Source: Frankia tisae (GTDB lineage: Bacteria > Actinomycetota > Actinomycetes > Frankiales > Frankiaceae). From it: a stretch of DNA of 46,301 nucleotides. A program made the position numbers and the translations under genes. Under the pieces are notes generated by a model that saw only the letters and a program-made list of their open reading frames with translations, made no database searches and had not been told where the DNA came from. The stretch is from contig NZ_JANEZT010000003.1 in NCBI RefSeq assembly GCF_025403405.1, positions 1-46,301 of the forward strand, written 5' to 3'. This document shows, in pieces, positions 1-8,235 of this stretch (the stretch's first letter is position 1; each line of letters opens with the position of its first letter).

Positions 1-49
1 TGCCGGATCCAAGGTCCGGTGGTCTCCCCCGCTCCCGGAGGTTGCGTCG

Positions 50-112
50 GCCATTGCTGGAGGTTGATGACGCTCACGGGCAGGCGAACCGGGACTAACC
101 TCCAGCAATGGC
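50..112. repeat. 16-bp perfect inverted repeat upstream of hypA
   Basis: The arms at 50-65 and 97-112 are exact reverse complements (left arm GCCATTGCTGGAGGTT) around a 31-nt spacer. The motif GGAGGTTG also occurs as direct copies near 38 and 131. The arms could form a hairpin in a leader transcript, bind a dimeric regulator, or be relic transposon ends; the sequence does not decide between these. Confidence 0.7.
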
Positions 113-236
113 TGGTCGCACTGTGGCCGGGACTCGCACGGAGGTTGACGCGATCTGCGGCCCGAGGGCGGCATTCATGCCTCGCCCCCGTCCCCAGCGG
201 CGCGTCTGCGTCTGGGCATCGCCCTCGCGGGGTAGG

Positions 237-300
237 GGCTCCTCGATGCACGCCGGGCGCCACCGCCGCGTGCCTGGCGCGCCGACGCCGTCGAGGAGCC
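237..300 (+). promoter_or_regulatory. hypA leader hairpin overlapping its ribosome-binding site
   Basis: GGCTCCTCGA (237-246) pairs perfectly with TCGAGGAGCC (291-300). The right arm contains GAGGAG, the evident Shine-Dalgarno of hypA, whose ATG follows at 304. A nested GCACG/CGTGC pair (248-252 with 269-273) lengthens the structure. If it folds in the mRNA, translation of the first gene of the hydrogenase operon would be restrained. The pairing is seen directly; the regulatory role is inferred. Confidence 0.5.
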
Positions 301-303
301 TCC

Positions 304-651
304 ATGCACGAACTCGCCATCACGCAGAGTGTGGTCGACGCGATCGTGGAGCGGACCGGCCCGGCCCGGGTGAACGCGGTGCGGCTGGTCATCGGGCGGC
401 TGTCGGGCGTCGTGCCGGACTCCATCCGGTTCTGCTTCGACCTGGTGACCGCTGATACACCGCTGGCGGATGCCGTCCTGACCATCGACGAGCCCGCGGG
501 CCGGGCCCGGTGCCGGCGGTGCGGCGCCGAGTTCGTGGCGGACGACGTCCTCGTTCTCTGCGGCTGCGGCTGCGCGGACGTGGCCGTGGACGGCGGCGAC
601 GACCTGCGGATCGCCTCCGTGCGCCTGACGCCCGCAGCGAAAGCCAGCTGA
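304..651 (+). CDS. hypA: Hydrogenase nickel-insertion protein HypA
   Basis: A 115-aa protein starting MHELAITQ, the HypA signature whose His2 binds nickel. HypA works with HypB to load Ni into the hydrogenase large subunit after the Fe(CN)2CO group is in place. The zinc domain has C70-x2-C73, then a tight cluster C86, C88 and C90 instead of the usual second CxxC pair, so the exact zinc ligands are uncertain. The ATG at 304 is preceded by GAGGAG; a longer in-frame extension to position 19 has no HypA similarity and is not used. First gene of the hydrogenase operon, 24 nt before hypB. Confidence 0.93.
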   Translation: MHELAITQSVVDAIVERTGPARVNAVRLVIGRLSGVVPDSIRFCFDLVTADTPLADAVLTIDEPAGRARCRRCGAEFVADDVLVLCGCGCADVAVDGGDDLRIASVRLTPAAKAS

Positions 652-675
652 CGCCCACGGGGAGGGGACCGACCG

Positions 676-1569
676 ATGTGCGAGACCTGCGGTTGCGACG
701 ATCCGACGGCTGCGCCCCGACTGACCTCGTTCCCGGCCGACGCCGGAGAGGCTGGCCGCTCGGGGCATGAGCACCCCCACGAGCACCCTCTCGCCGATGC
801 CGATGCCGATGACCGGACGCTGCACTTGGAGCAGCGGGTGCTGGCGAAGAACGATGACCTTGCTCGGCGGACCCGGGCGTGGCTGGCTGCGCGCAACGTG
901 CTCGCGGTCAACCTTATGAGCTCGCCCGGCTCCGGCAAGACCACCCTGCTGGAGCGGACCGTTCGGGATCTCGCCGAGGGGTGGCCGCTCGCGGTGGTGG
1001 AGGGCGATCAGGAGAGCGCGCGGGACGCCGAGCGGATTCGGGCCGGTGGCATCCCGGTCGTGCAGATCAATACCGGGCGTGGCTGCCACCTCGATGCGGA
1101 CATGGTCGACCGCGCGCTGCGGGTCCTGGAGCCGCCCGTGGATGCGGTCGTGTTCGTCGAGAACGTCGGCAACCTGGTCTGCCCGGCGCTGTTCGATCTG
1201 GGAGAGGGCGCCCGGGTGGTCCTCACCTCGGTAACGGAAGGTGAAGACAAGCCGTTGAAGTATCCGCACATGTTCGCGCAGGCCGACCTGGTCCTGCTCA
1301 CGAAGTGTGACCTGGTGCCGTTCCTGGCCGTGGACGTCGATCGCAACATCAGGTTGATTCGTCGGGTCAACCCCGCGGCTGATGTCCTGACGCTGTCCGC
1401 GCTTCACCTGCCAGCCGACTCTGCCGGCGCAGACGCGGAGCCCGGCCTCTCCGCCTGGTACGCCTGGCTGCGTGCGCGTCGTGCGCGGGTGGATCCCCGG
1501 CCGCGGACCGGTGCGGGTGGGCGGGGTTTGGCGAGACCGGCCCCGGGCAGCCCGTCCACAGGCAACTAA
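676..1569 (+). CDS. hypB: Hydrogenase maturation GTPase HypB
   Basis: A 297-aa SIMIBI-class GTPase that drives nickel delivery to the hydrogenase large subunit. The N-terminus MCETCGC matches the high-affinity metal site of HypB, followed by a His/Asp-rich stretch (HEHPHEHP) that can store metal. The P-loop is SSPGSGKTT, and VENVGNLVCP is the family signature beside the switch and metal site. The last 40 or so residues are Arg/Gly/Pro-rich and probably disordered. Follows hypA by 24 nt with a GGGGAGGGG ribosome-binding site. Confidence 0.95.
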   Translation: MCETCGCDDPTAAPRLTSFPADAGEAGRSGHEHPHEHPLADADADDRTLHLEQRVLAKNDDLARRTRAWLAARNVLAVNLMSSPGSGKTTLLERTVRDLAEGWPLAVVEGDQESARDAERIRAGGIPVVQINTGRGCHLDADMVDRALRVLEPPVDAVVFVENVGNLVCPALFDLGEGARVVLTSVTEGEDKPLKYPHMFAQADLVLLTKCDLVPFLAVDVDRNIRLIRRVNPAADVLTLSALHLPADSAGADAEPGLSAWYAWLRARRARVDPRPRTGAGGRGLARPAPGSPSTGN

Positions 1570-1695
1570 AAGTGCTTTCACGGGCACGTCGAGTTATTCA
1601 TGGTGGGGGTGTGCAGCTCGGTCGCGTCGCGGCCCCGCCGGAAGGGACACCGTCGTGGGCAGCCTCGAGCAGGCCCGTTGTGGGCAACGGTCGCG

Positions 1696-3219
1696 ATGAC
1701 AGCGGCCGGCGCGACGACCGAAGTACCCGCCGGGTTCGACGCGGCGCGCGCGGTCGCCGACGCGGTGCTCTACGAGGGCTACCTGCTCTACCCCTACCGC
1801 CGGTCCTCGGGCAAGAACCGGATGCGCTGGCAGTTCGGGGTGCTGGCACCGCCGGGATGGACCGCAGAGCAGCCCGCGGCGGGGGCGCCGGGCGTCTCGG
1901 GCTCGGCCGACGGGTCGTTCCAGCAGGCCGACTGCCTGCTGGAAGCGCCCGGGTCGGCGACGGTCTTCCTGCGGCTGAGGTTCCTGCAGGTGATCCGGCG
2001 CCGCGTCGAGCAGCGGGATGCCAGCGGGCGTTTCGTGCCGGTCGACGAGCTCGACGTGGATGGCACCCGCGAGCTGAGCTTCGACGAGGGGCGCCCCTGC
2101 GAGGTTGACCTCACCGTGGCGTTGTCCGACCTGATCGACCCGGAACACGGACCGCTGTCGATTCCGGTGCTCGTCCCAGGCGGCGTCGACGCCGAACCGC
2201 TGGGTCGGCGGCCGGGCGAGGCGCGGGTGGTGCGCCGCCGGTGGCCGGTGACGGCCGCCGTGCACCTGTCCGCGACCCGGGCCGAGGCGCCGTTCCGGCT
2301 CCACCGCCTGCGGGTGGTGGTCGAGAACACGGTCGCGGATCTGGCCGCGGGCCGGCCGCGCGCCGAGGCGCTGCACCGCTCGCTGGTCGCGGCGCACAGT
2401 CTGCTCGGCGTGCGCGGCGGGCGGTTCCTGTCGCTGCTCGACCCGCCCGCCTGGGCGGCGACCGCGGCCCGTGCGTGCGAGAACCTGAGGGTGTTCCCCG
2501 TCCTCGCCGGCGGCGCCAGGGACGTCATGTTGTGTTCGCCGATCATCCTCTACGACGATCCCCGGACGGCCCCGGAAAGCCCCGGGGATCTGTTCGACGC
2601 CACCGAGATCGACGAGATCCTCTCGCTGCGCACCGCTGCGTTGACCGAGGAGGAGAAGCGTGAGGCGCGGGCGACGGACCGCCGTGCCGCCGAGATCCTC
2701 GACCGGGTCGACGGCATCCCGCGCGCCATGCTCGACCGCCTGCACGGCGCCGTGCGCTCGCTGCGGCCGGTCGAGCCGCCCCCCGCCCCGCCGCCGGCGG
2801 ACGCCGGGGCGCGCGGAGACGCCGGGGCGCGCGCAGACGCACAGCCACAGCCGGCGGCGGCCGGGCACCCGGATCCTGATCCGCATCCGGTGTGGTGGGA
2901 ACCGGAGGCCGACCGGTCGGTCCACCCCGACCGGGACAGTGTGCTGGTCGCCGGCGTCACCGTCGCGCGTGGCAGCCGGGTCCGGCTGCGCCCCCGCCCA
3001 CGGGGCTCCGACGCCCACGACATGTTCCTCGCCGGCCGTGTCGCCTGGGTGGAGGCGATCTTCCTCGACGTCGACGGCACCCGGCACGCCGCGGTGACGC
3101 TCGACGGCGACGGGGCTGGTGATCTTCATCGGGCCGCCGGCCGTTACTTCTACTTCGCCCCCGACGAGCTTGACCCGCTCGACGTCCCGACGGACGCGGA
3201 TCGGACGAGTGCGCCATGA
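1696..3219 (+). CDS. Conserved-looking hydrogenase-cluster protein of unknown function
   Basis: A 507-aa soluble protein with no signal peptide or membrane segment. Its N-terminal part has the motif YEGYLLYPYRRSSGKNRMRW, then a mixed alpha/beta region to about residue 360. A Pro/Ala-rich linker follows (about 365-410), then a compact C-terminal module (about 425-495) containing GSRVRLRPRPR and GRYFYFAPDELDPLD, which looks like a small beta-barrel. I recall similar proteins in actinobacterial group 1h hydrogenase loci but know no function. Its place between hypB and the protease, and its 4-nt ATGA overlap with the protease gene, argue for a role in assembly of this enzyme. The ATG at 1696 is preferred over an upstream in-frame ATG at 1600 because the intervening residues are low-complexity. 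Confidence 0.8.
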   Translation: MTAAGATTEVPAGFDAARAVADAVLYEGYLLYPYRRSSGKNRMRWQFGVLAPPGWTAEQPAAGAPGVSGSADGSFQQADCLLEAPGSATVFLRLRFLQVIRRRVEQRDASGRFVPVDELDVDGTRELSFDEGRPCEVDLTVALSDLIDPEHGPLSIPVLVPGGVDAEPLGRRPGEARVVRRRWPVTAAVHLSATRAEAPFRLHRLRVVVENTVADLAAGRPRAEALHRSLVAAHSLLGVRGGRFLSLLDPPAWAATAARACENLRVFPVLAGGARDVMLCSPIILYDDPRTAPESPGDLFDATEIDEILSLRTAALTEEEKREARATDRRAAEILDRVDGIPRAMLDRLHGAVRSLRPVEPPPAPPPADAGARGDAGARADAQPQPAAAGHPDPDPHPVWWEPEADRSVHPDRDSVLVAGVTVARGSRVRLRPRPRGSDAHDMFLAGRVAWVEAIFLDVDGTRHAAVTLDGDGAGDLHRAAGRYFYFAPDELDPLDVPTDADRTSAP

Positions 3220-3782
3220 CCGTCGCCTGTCCTGACTCGGGGACATCACGGACGCTCGTCGCCGGTGTCGGGAACATCTTCCTCGGCGACGACGGATTCG
3301 GCGTCGAGGTTGTCCGCCGGCTCGATCCGGCGACCCTGCCCGACGGGGTCGACGTCGCCGACTACGGCATCCGGGGCCTGCACCTCGCCTTCGCGCTGCT
3401 CGACGGCCGCTATGACACGGTGATCATCGTCGATGCGCTGCCGACCGGCGAACCACCCGGGACCCTCACGGTCCTGCGGCCCGACGTCGGCACGGCTCCG
3501 GCGGTGGACGCCCAGGCAGCCGACGCCCCGGCGATGGGTGCCTCGGCGATGGGTGCCCCGGTGGTCGACGCGCATGGCATGTCCCCGGACGTGGTGCTGC
3601 GGCTGGTGCGTGATCTCGGTGGAGAGATCGGTCGGGTCATCGTCGTCGGCTGCCGTCCCGCCGTCGTGGCGGAGCGGATGGAGCTGTCCGGCGCGGTGCG
3701 CGCGGCCGTCGATGACGCGGTCGACCTCATCGGCGCCATTCTCCGGGACCCCCGACTGGTGGGAGCCGGGCACGGTACGTGA
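3216..3782 (+). CDS. Hydrogenase maturation protease (HupD/HyaD family)
   Basis: A 188-aa endopeptidase of the family that removes the C-terminal extension of the [NiFe] large subunit once nickel is inserted. It opens with GVGNIFLGDDGFGVEV, the family N-terminal motif with the acidic metal ligand, has VIIVDALPTGEPPG in the middle, and a DAHGMSP segment supplying the conserved His. An Ala/Met/Val-rich insertion before that His (APAMGASAMGAPVVDA) comes from an 18-nt direct repeat and is probably a recent expansion. The start overlaps the preceding stop (ATGA). The likely substrate is HhyL, two genes downstream. Confidence 0.9.
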   Translation: MTVACPDSGTSRTLVAGVGNIFLGDDGFGVEVVRRLDPATLPDGVDVADYGIRGLHLAFALLDGRYDTVIIVDALPTGEPPGTLTVLRPDVGTAPAVDAQAADAPAMGASAMGAPVVDAHGMSPDVVLRLVRDLGGEIGRVIVVGCRPAVVAERMELSGAVRAAVDDAVDLIGAILRDPRLVGAGHGT

Positions 3783-3800
3783 CGCAAGGGAGGGGTCGAG

Positions 3801-4871
3801 ATGACGGCCACGGACGAGCGGCCGGCCACGCAGGCACGGCCGGGGGGCGGCGTCGACGAGGTCCACATCCTCTGGATCTCCGAGGGGATGAGCTGCGACG
3901 GGGACACGGTCTCGGTGACCGCAGCCTCGCAGCCTGCCATCGAGGATGTGGTCACCGGTGTCATACCGGGTCTGCCGACGGTCCACCTGCACAACAAGGT
4001 GCTTTCGCCGACGATGGGCGGTGAGGAGTTCCTGGCCCCCTTCCGCGCCGCGGCCCGCGACGAGCTGGGGCCGTTCGTCCTCGTCATCGAGGGGTCCATT
4101 CCCAACGAGAAGATCAACGGCGATGGCTACTGGACGTCGTTCGGCAACGACCCGGACACTGGTCAGCCGCTGACCATCAACTGGTGGATCGACCGGCTCG
4201 CGCCGCGGGCCTGGGCGGTCATCGCCATCGGCACCTGCGCCGCCTACGGCGGTATCCACGCCATGGCGGGCAACCCGACCGGCTCGATGGGCCTGCTCGA
4301 CTATCTGGGGCGCGACTTCACCTCGGCCGGCAACCTGCCGATCGTCAACGTTCCGGGCTGCCCGGTGCAGCCGGACGACTTCATGGAGACCCTGACCTGG
4401 TTGCTGTACCACGCGGCCGGGGCCGCCCCGCCGCCGCCGCTGGACGACCAGCTCCGGCCACAGTGGATCTTCGGGCGGACCGTGCACGAGGGCTGCGACC
4501 GTGCGGGCTACTACGAGCAGGGCGATTTCGCGACGGACTACAACTCGCCGAAATGCCAGGTGAAGATCGGCTGCTGGGGTCCGGTGGTGAACTGCAACGT
4601 CCCCAAGCGGGGTTGGATGGGCGGCGTGGGCGGTTGCCCGAACGTCGGGGGCATCTGCATTGCCTGCACGATGCCCGGGTTCCCCGACAAGTTCATGCCG
4701 TTCATGGACATGCCGCCGGGGGCGAGCCTGTCCTCGCTCGCGGTGAAACCGTACGGGTCGATCATCCGGCGCCTTCGAGGCATCACCAACTCGACGGTGA
4801 ACCGGGAGCCGAGATGGCGGCACAACCGGGACCTGCTGACCACCGGCTATAACCCGAGTTACCGGCCATGA
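3801..4871 (+). CDS. hhyS: [NiFe]-hydrogenase small subunit, actinobacterial group 1h
   Basis: A 356-aa iron-sulfur subunit that carries electrons from the H2-splitting site through three FeS clusters. Cluster ligands are visible in GTCAAYGGIHA, VPGCPVQPDD, HEGCDRAGYY, the Cys-rich segment after KCQVKIGCWGPVV, and GGICIACTMPGFPDKF. The first site reads SCDGD (C32 to D35), where ordinary hydrogenases have CxxC, so Asp replaces a Cys at the proximal cluster. This is the known hallmark of actinobacterial-type, oxygen-tolerant, high-affinity enzymes. There is no twin-arginine signal peptide, so the enzyme is probably cytoplasmic-facing or associates through a partner. ATG at 3801 follows a GGGAGGGG-type site; hhyL follows after 21 nt. 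Confidence 0.95.
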   Translation: MTATDERPATQARPGGGVDEVHILWISEGMSCDGDTVSVTAASQPAIEDVVTGVIPGLPTVHLHNKVLSPTMGGEEFLAPFRAAARDELGPFVLVIEGSIPNEKINGDGYWTSFGNDPDTGQPLTINWWIDRLAPRAWAVIAIGTCAAYGGIHAMAGNPTGSMGLLDYLGRDFTSAGNLPIVNVPGCPVQPDDFMETLTWLLYHAAGAAPPPPLDDQLRPQWIFGRTVHEGCDRAGYYEQGDFATDYNSPKCQVKIGCWGPVVNCNVPKRGWMGGVGGCPNVGGICIACTMPGFPDKFMPFMDMPPGASLSSLAVKPYGSIIRRLRGITNSTVNREPRWRHNRDLLTTGYNPSYRP

Positions 4872-4892
4872 TTCACTGAAGGGACGTGTGCG

Positions 4893-6686
4893 ATGACGGC
4901 CACCGAGCAGATGAGGGCCGCGGAGAAGCCCGGCCAGATCGTCGAGATGGCGTGGGACCCCATCACGCGCATCATCGGTAATCTCGGGATCTACACGAAA
5001 ATCGATTTCGCCAACCGGCGGGTAACCGAATGCCACAGCACCTCCTCGCTGTTCCGTGGATATTCGGTTTTCATGAAGGGAAAGGATCCGCGGGACGCCG
5101 GCTTCATCACCAGCCGGATCTGCGGCATCTGCGGTGACAACCACACCACCTGCTCGGTCTACGCCCAGAACATGGCGTACGGGATCGCCAACCCGCCGAT
5201 GGCAGAGTGGATCATCAATCTGGGTGAGGCCGCCGAGTACCTGTTCGACCACACAATCTTCCAGGACAACCTGGTGTTCGTGGACTTCTGCGAGGCGATG
5301 GTCAAGGAGACCAACCCCGGCGTGCTGGCGCGGGCCGAGGCGACCGCGTCGCCGCGCGCCGGGGTGCACGGCCTGCGCACGATCGCCGACATCATGCGGG
5401 CGCTCAACCCGTTCGAGGGCCAGGTGTACAACGAGGCGCTGCGGGTCAGCCGCATCACCCGGGAAATGTTCTGTCTGATGGAGGGCAGGCACGTCCACCC
5501 CTCGACGCTGTATCCGGGCGGGGTCGGCACGATGCCCGAACCGTCCGTCTTCACCGACTACCTCACCCGGCTGATGGAGATCCTCGACTTCATCAAGAAG
5601 GCCGTGGCGCTGAACGACGACCTGTTCGACTTCTGGTACGACGCGCTGCCGGGATACGAGGAGGTCGGCCGCCGGCGCGTCCTGCTGGGTTGCTGGGGGG
5701 CCTTCCAGGATCCGAGTGTGGTCGACTACCGGTACGAGCACATGACGGACTGGGGGCGCGCGATGTTCGTGACTCCCGGCATCGTCGTCGACGGAAAACT
5801 GCTGACCACCGATCTGGTGAAGATAAATCTGGGTATCCGCATTCTGCTCGGCAGTTCCTTCTACCGGGACTGGGTGAACGAGGAGCCCTTCGTCGAGCGG
5901 GATCCGCTGGGTAACCCTGTCGACATGCGTCACCCGTGGAACCAGACGACCTTCCCGGATCCCCAGAAGCGGGACTTCGGCGAGAAGTACAGCTGGGTGA
6001 TGAGCCCGCGCTGGTTCGACGAGGGCAGCGGCGACCATCTGGCGCTCGACACCGGCGGCGGCCCGTTCGCCCGCCTCTACGTCACGGCGCTCGCGGGCCT
6101 GGTCGACACGCCGTACGTGACCGCGCGCGACGGCGCGGTGAAGATCTCGCTGCCCCGCAGCCGCACCCTGCCCGCCATGGACCTGAAGTGGTCCCCGCCC
6201 GCCTGGTCGAACGCGATCGAACGGGACCGGGCCCGGGTGTACTTCGTCGCCTACGCCGCGGGAATGGCACTGCACTTCCTGGAGCGGGCGATGACGCGGG
6301 TGCGCTCCGGCGACACCCGGACCTTCACCGACTTCGAGGTGCCGGACGAGACGATCGGCTGCGGCTTCCACGAGGCGGTGCGCGGGGTCCTGTCCCATCA
6401 CATGGTCGTGCGGGACGGGAAGATCGCCAACTATCATCCGTACCCGCCGACGCCGTGGAACGGCAGCCCACGGGACTCGTTCGGCACGCCGGGCCCCTAC
6501 GAGGACGCGGTCCAGAACATGCCGATCTTCGAGGAGAACGGCCCGGAGTCGTTCAAGGGCGTCGACGTGATGCGCGCGGTGCGCAGCTTCGATCCCTGCC
6601 TGCCCTGCGGGGTCCACATGTACCTGGGCGGGGGCCGCACGCTGCGCACCGTGCACTCGCCGATGTTCGGGGCGAGTCATGGCTGA
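4893..6686 (+). CDS. hhyL: [NiFe]-hydrogenase large subunit, actinobacterial group 1h
   Basis: A 597-aa catalytic subunit holding the NiFe(CN)2CO centre. The L1 motif is RICGICGDNH (C77, C80) and the L2 motif is DPCLPCGVH (C569, C572, H575). Both are intact, so all four nickel thiolates are present. A 22-residue tail beyond H575 is the expected substrate for the protease encoded at 3216. Sequence throughout (for example MEGRHVHPSTLYPGGVGT and HPWNQTTFPDPQKRDF) matches what I know of HhyL from mycobacteria and Streptomyces. These enzymes scavenge trace or atmospheric H2 during starvation; in Frankia-like hosts they may also recycle nitrogenase-derived H2. It overlaps the next gene by 8 nt. Confidence 0.96.
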   Translation: MTATEQMRAAEKPGQIVEMAWDPITRIIGNLGIYTKIDFANRRVTECHSTSSLFRGYSVFMKGKDPRDAGFITSRICGICGDNHTTCSVYAQNMAYGIANPPMAEWIINLGEAAEYLFDHTIFQDNLVFVDFCEAMVKETNPGVLARAEATASPRAGVHGLRTIADIMRALNPFEGQVYNEALRVSRITREMFCLMEGRHVHPSTLYPGGVGTMPEPSVFTDYLTRLMEILDFIKKAVALNDDLFDFWYDALPGYEEVGRRRVLLGCWGAFQDPSVVDYRYEHMTDWGRAMFVTPGIVVDGKLLTTDLVKINLGIRILLGSSFYRDWVNEEPFVERDPLGNPVDMRHPWNQTTFPDPQKRDFGEKYSWVMSPRWFDEGSGDHLALDTGGGPFARLYVTALAGLVDTPYVTARDGAVKISLPRSRTLPAMDLKWSPPAWSNAIERDRARVYFVAYAAGMALHFLERAMTRVRSGDTRTFTDFEVPDETIGCGFHEAVRGVLSHHMVVRDGKIANYHPYPPTPWNGSPRDSFGTPGPYEDAVQNMPIFEENGPESFKGVDVMRAVRSFDPCLPCGVHMYLGGGRTLRTVHSPMFGASHG

Positions 6687-7254
6687 TCCGGTCGTCGAGG
6701 GCGGCCATCGCCTCGACGACCGGGCGGTGCGGGAGCGGCTGACCCACCTCGACGAGGCGCTTGCCCAGGTGGAGCGGATCCCGGGGCCGAGCGGCGAACT
6801 GGCTCTGGACGCGGTGGCCACGCTCGCGTCGGTGTACGGCGAGGCACTCGCGCGGGTGGCCGGATACGCCGCCGGCGCCGCCGACATGACCGCCGCGCTG
6901 ACCGCCGACGAGCTGATCGGACATCTGCTCGTCCTGCACGACGCGCACCCCGAGTCGGTGGGCCAGCGGGTGACCCGGGCGATCGAGCGGCTGCGACCGG
7001 CGGTCCGCGACCGGGGCGGCGAGCTCGAGCTGGTCGGCATCGAGCGGGGCGTGGCGGAGGTCAGCCTGACCCTGGGGGGATGCGGCTCGGCGGCGGGGGA
7101 GGTCCTGGACGCGGTGCGCGAGGCCGTGCTGGCGGTCGCGCCCGAGCTGTCGGACGTCCGGCGCCAGGCCGTCTCGGGTGGCGCCCACCGGACCGCCTTC
7201 GTCCCCCTCGAGGCGGTGCTCACCCCGCCGCTGGCCGGGAGCGTGCGGCCGTGA
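6679..7254 (+). CDS. NifU C-terminal-like protein of the hydrogenase operon
   Basis: A 191-aa protein. Residues about 95-165 resemble the NifU C-terminal scaffold domain (RLRPAVRDRGGELELVGIE, then SLTLGGCGSAAGEVLDAV). The canonical CxxC that holds a transient FeS cluster is reduced to a single Cys in GGCGSA, so cluster transfer, if it occurs, would need a second ligand or a dimer. The N-terminal 90 residues are helical and unrecognised. It sits directly after hhyL with an 8-nt overlap, which suggests a role in FeS assembly or as an electron-transfer partner of this hydrogenase. Confidence 0.75.
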   Translation: MADPVVEGGHRLDDRAVRERLTHLDEALAQVERIPGPSGELALDAVATLASVYGEALARVAGYAAGAADMTAALTADELIGHLLVLHDAHPESVGQRVTRAIERLRPAVRDRGGELELVGIERGVAEVSLTLGGCGSAAGEVLDAVREAVLAVAPELSDVRRQAVSGGAHRTAFVPLEAVLTPPLAGSVRP

Positions 7255-7952
7255 CGACCGAGTTGCGTCCCGCGACCGCCCCCGGCGGTGCCTTGGACCG
7301 GGTGGTGCGGGCCGGTGTCGTCCGGGCCGGGCAGGACGGTGAGCGGTGCGATCTGTGCGCCGCCCCCGTGCCGAACGATCACCGGCATCTGCTCGACGAG
7401 TCGCGCGATTCGGTGCTGTGCCTGTGCCGGGCCTGCGCGCTGCTGTTCGACCGGGACGCCGCCGCGCGCGGCCATTACCGGCTCATCCCGCAACGGCGAC
7501 TGCGCGTGGTCGACCTGGACCGGGACGGGTCCGATCCCCGAGCACTGGGTATCCCGGTCGGGTTGGCGTTCGTCGTCCCTGGCGACGACGGCGAGGTACG
7601 CGCCCGCTACCCGAGCCCGATGGGCGCGACCCACTGGGACCTGGAACCCGTCGCCTGGCGGCGGCTCGTCGCCAGGGCTCCGGTGCTGGCCGGCCTGACC
7701 CCCCGGGTCGAGGCGCTGTTGGCGAACACCGTACGCAACCGCCGGGAGTTCTGGATCGTCCCGATCGACGACTGTTACCGACTTGTCGCGATCGTCCGAC
7801 GCGAGTGGACGGGGTTGTCGGGGGGCAGCCACGTCTGGCCCGCGGTCGACGACTTCTTCGCCGCGCTGCCCGCCCGTTCCCGCCGCGGCTCCCCGCTGGG
7901 CCGCGGCTCCCCGCTGGGCCGCAGCACCACGCCCGGCGACGCGGGCGACTGA
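7251..7952 (+). CDS. DUF5947-like cysteine-motif protein
   Basis: A 233-aa protein read from a GTG at 7251 that overlaps the preceding stop (GTGA). Near residue 30 it has CDLCAAPVPNDHRHL and then CLCRACALLFDR, a CxxC plus CxCxxC pattern with two His between, suited to zinc or an FeS cluster. The rest is an alpha/beta domain with EFWIVPIDDCYRLV. The tail GSPLGRGSPLGR comes from a short nucleotide duplication. I recall proteins of this type being annotated as DUF5947 in hydrogenase loci; the name is from memory and the role (accessory redox or assembly factor) is inferred from context. Confidence 0.75.
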   Translation: MTTELRPATAPGGALDRVVRAGVVRAGQDGERCDLCAAPVPNDHRHLLDESRDSVLCLCRACALLFDRDAAARGHYRLIPQRRLRVVDLDRDGSDPRALGIPVGLAFVVPGDDGEVRARYPSPMGATHWDLEPVAWRRLVARAPVLAGLTPRVEALLANTVRNRREFWIVPIDDCYRLVAIVRREWTGLSGGSHVWPAVDDFFAALPARSRRGSPLGRGSPLGRSTTPGDAGD

Positions 7953-7970
7953 CCAGGGAGGGAAAACACC

Positions 7971-8180
7971 ATGACACCGATCCGAGTCGGCGAGCCCGAC
8001 GTCCATCCGGACGCGACCTCGCACGTCAGGGGGGTCCGGGAGGGCAACGCCCTCGGTTCCTACGAGATGGAGCCGGGTCACCACCTCGACGGCACCGCCG
8101 ATGCCCGCCGATCGACCGGCATCCGGCCGCATGACCGCAATCCGATCTTGCCGAGCATGCCCAACCTGCCACCGGGCTAG
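7971..8180 (+). CDS. Small hydrogenase-cluster protein (69 aa)
   Basis: A 69-aa polar protein beginning MTPIRVGEPD and ending ILPSMPNLPPG. A strong AGGGAGGG site precedes the ATG, and the gene lies 18 nt after its neighbour. No Cys and no hydrophobic stretch; three His (GHHLDG, RPHDRN) are the only obvious metal-capable residues. I believe similar short proteins recur in actinobacterial group 1h loci. That, the spacing and the ribosome-binding site support a real gene; the function is unknown. Confidence 0.7.
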   Translation: MTPIRVGEPDVHPDATSHVRGVREGNALGSYEMEPGHHLDGTADARRSTGIRPHDRNPILPSMPNLPPG

Positions 8181-8235
8181 CCGGCGCGCGGCGCACCGCT
8201 GCGCACACCAGAGGGTCGTTCCGAGGAGGGAATCG

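Noticed and set aside
19-303. In-frame N-terminal extension of hypA
   Set aside because: HypA begins at MHELAITQ, whose His2 must be next to the initiator Met; the extension has no similarity and crosses the leader hairpin.
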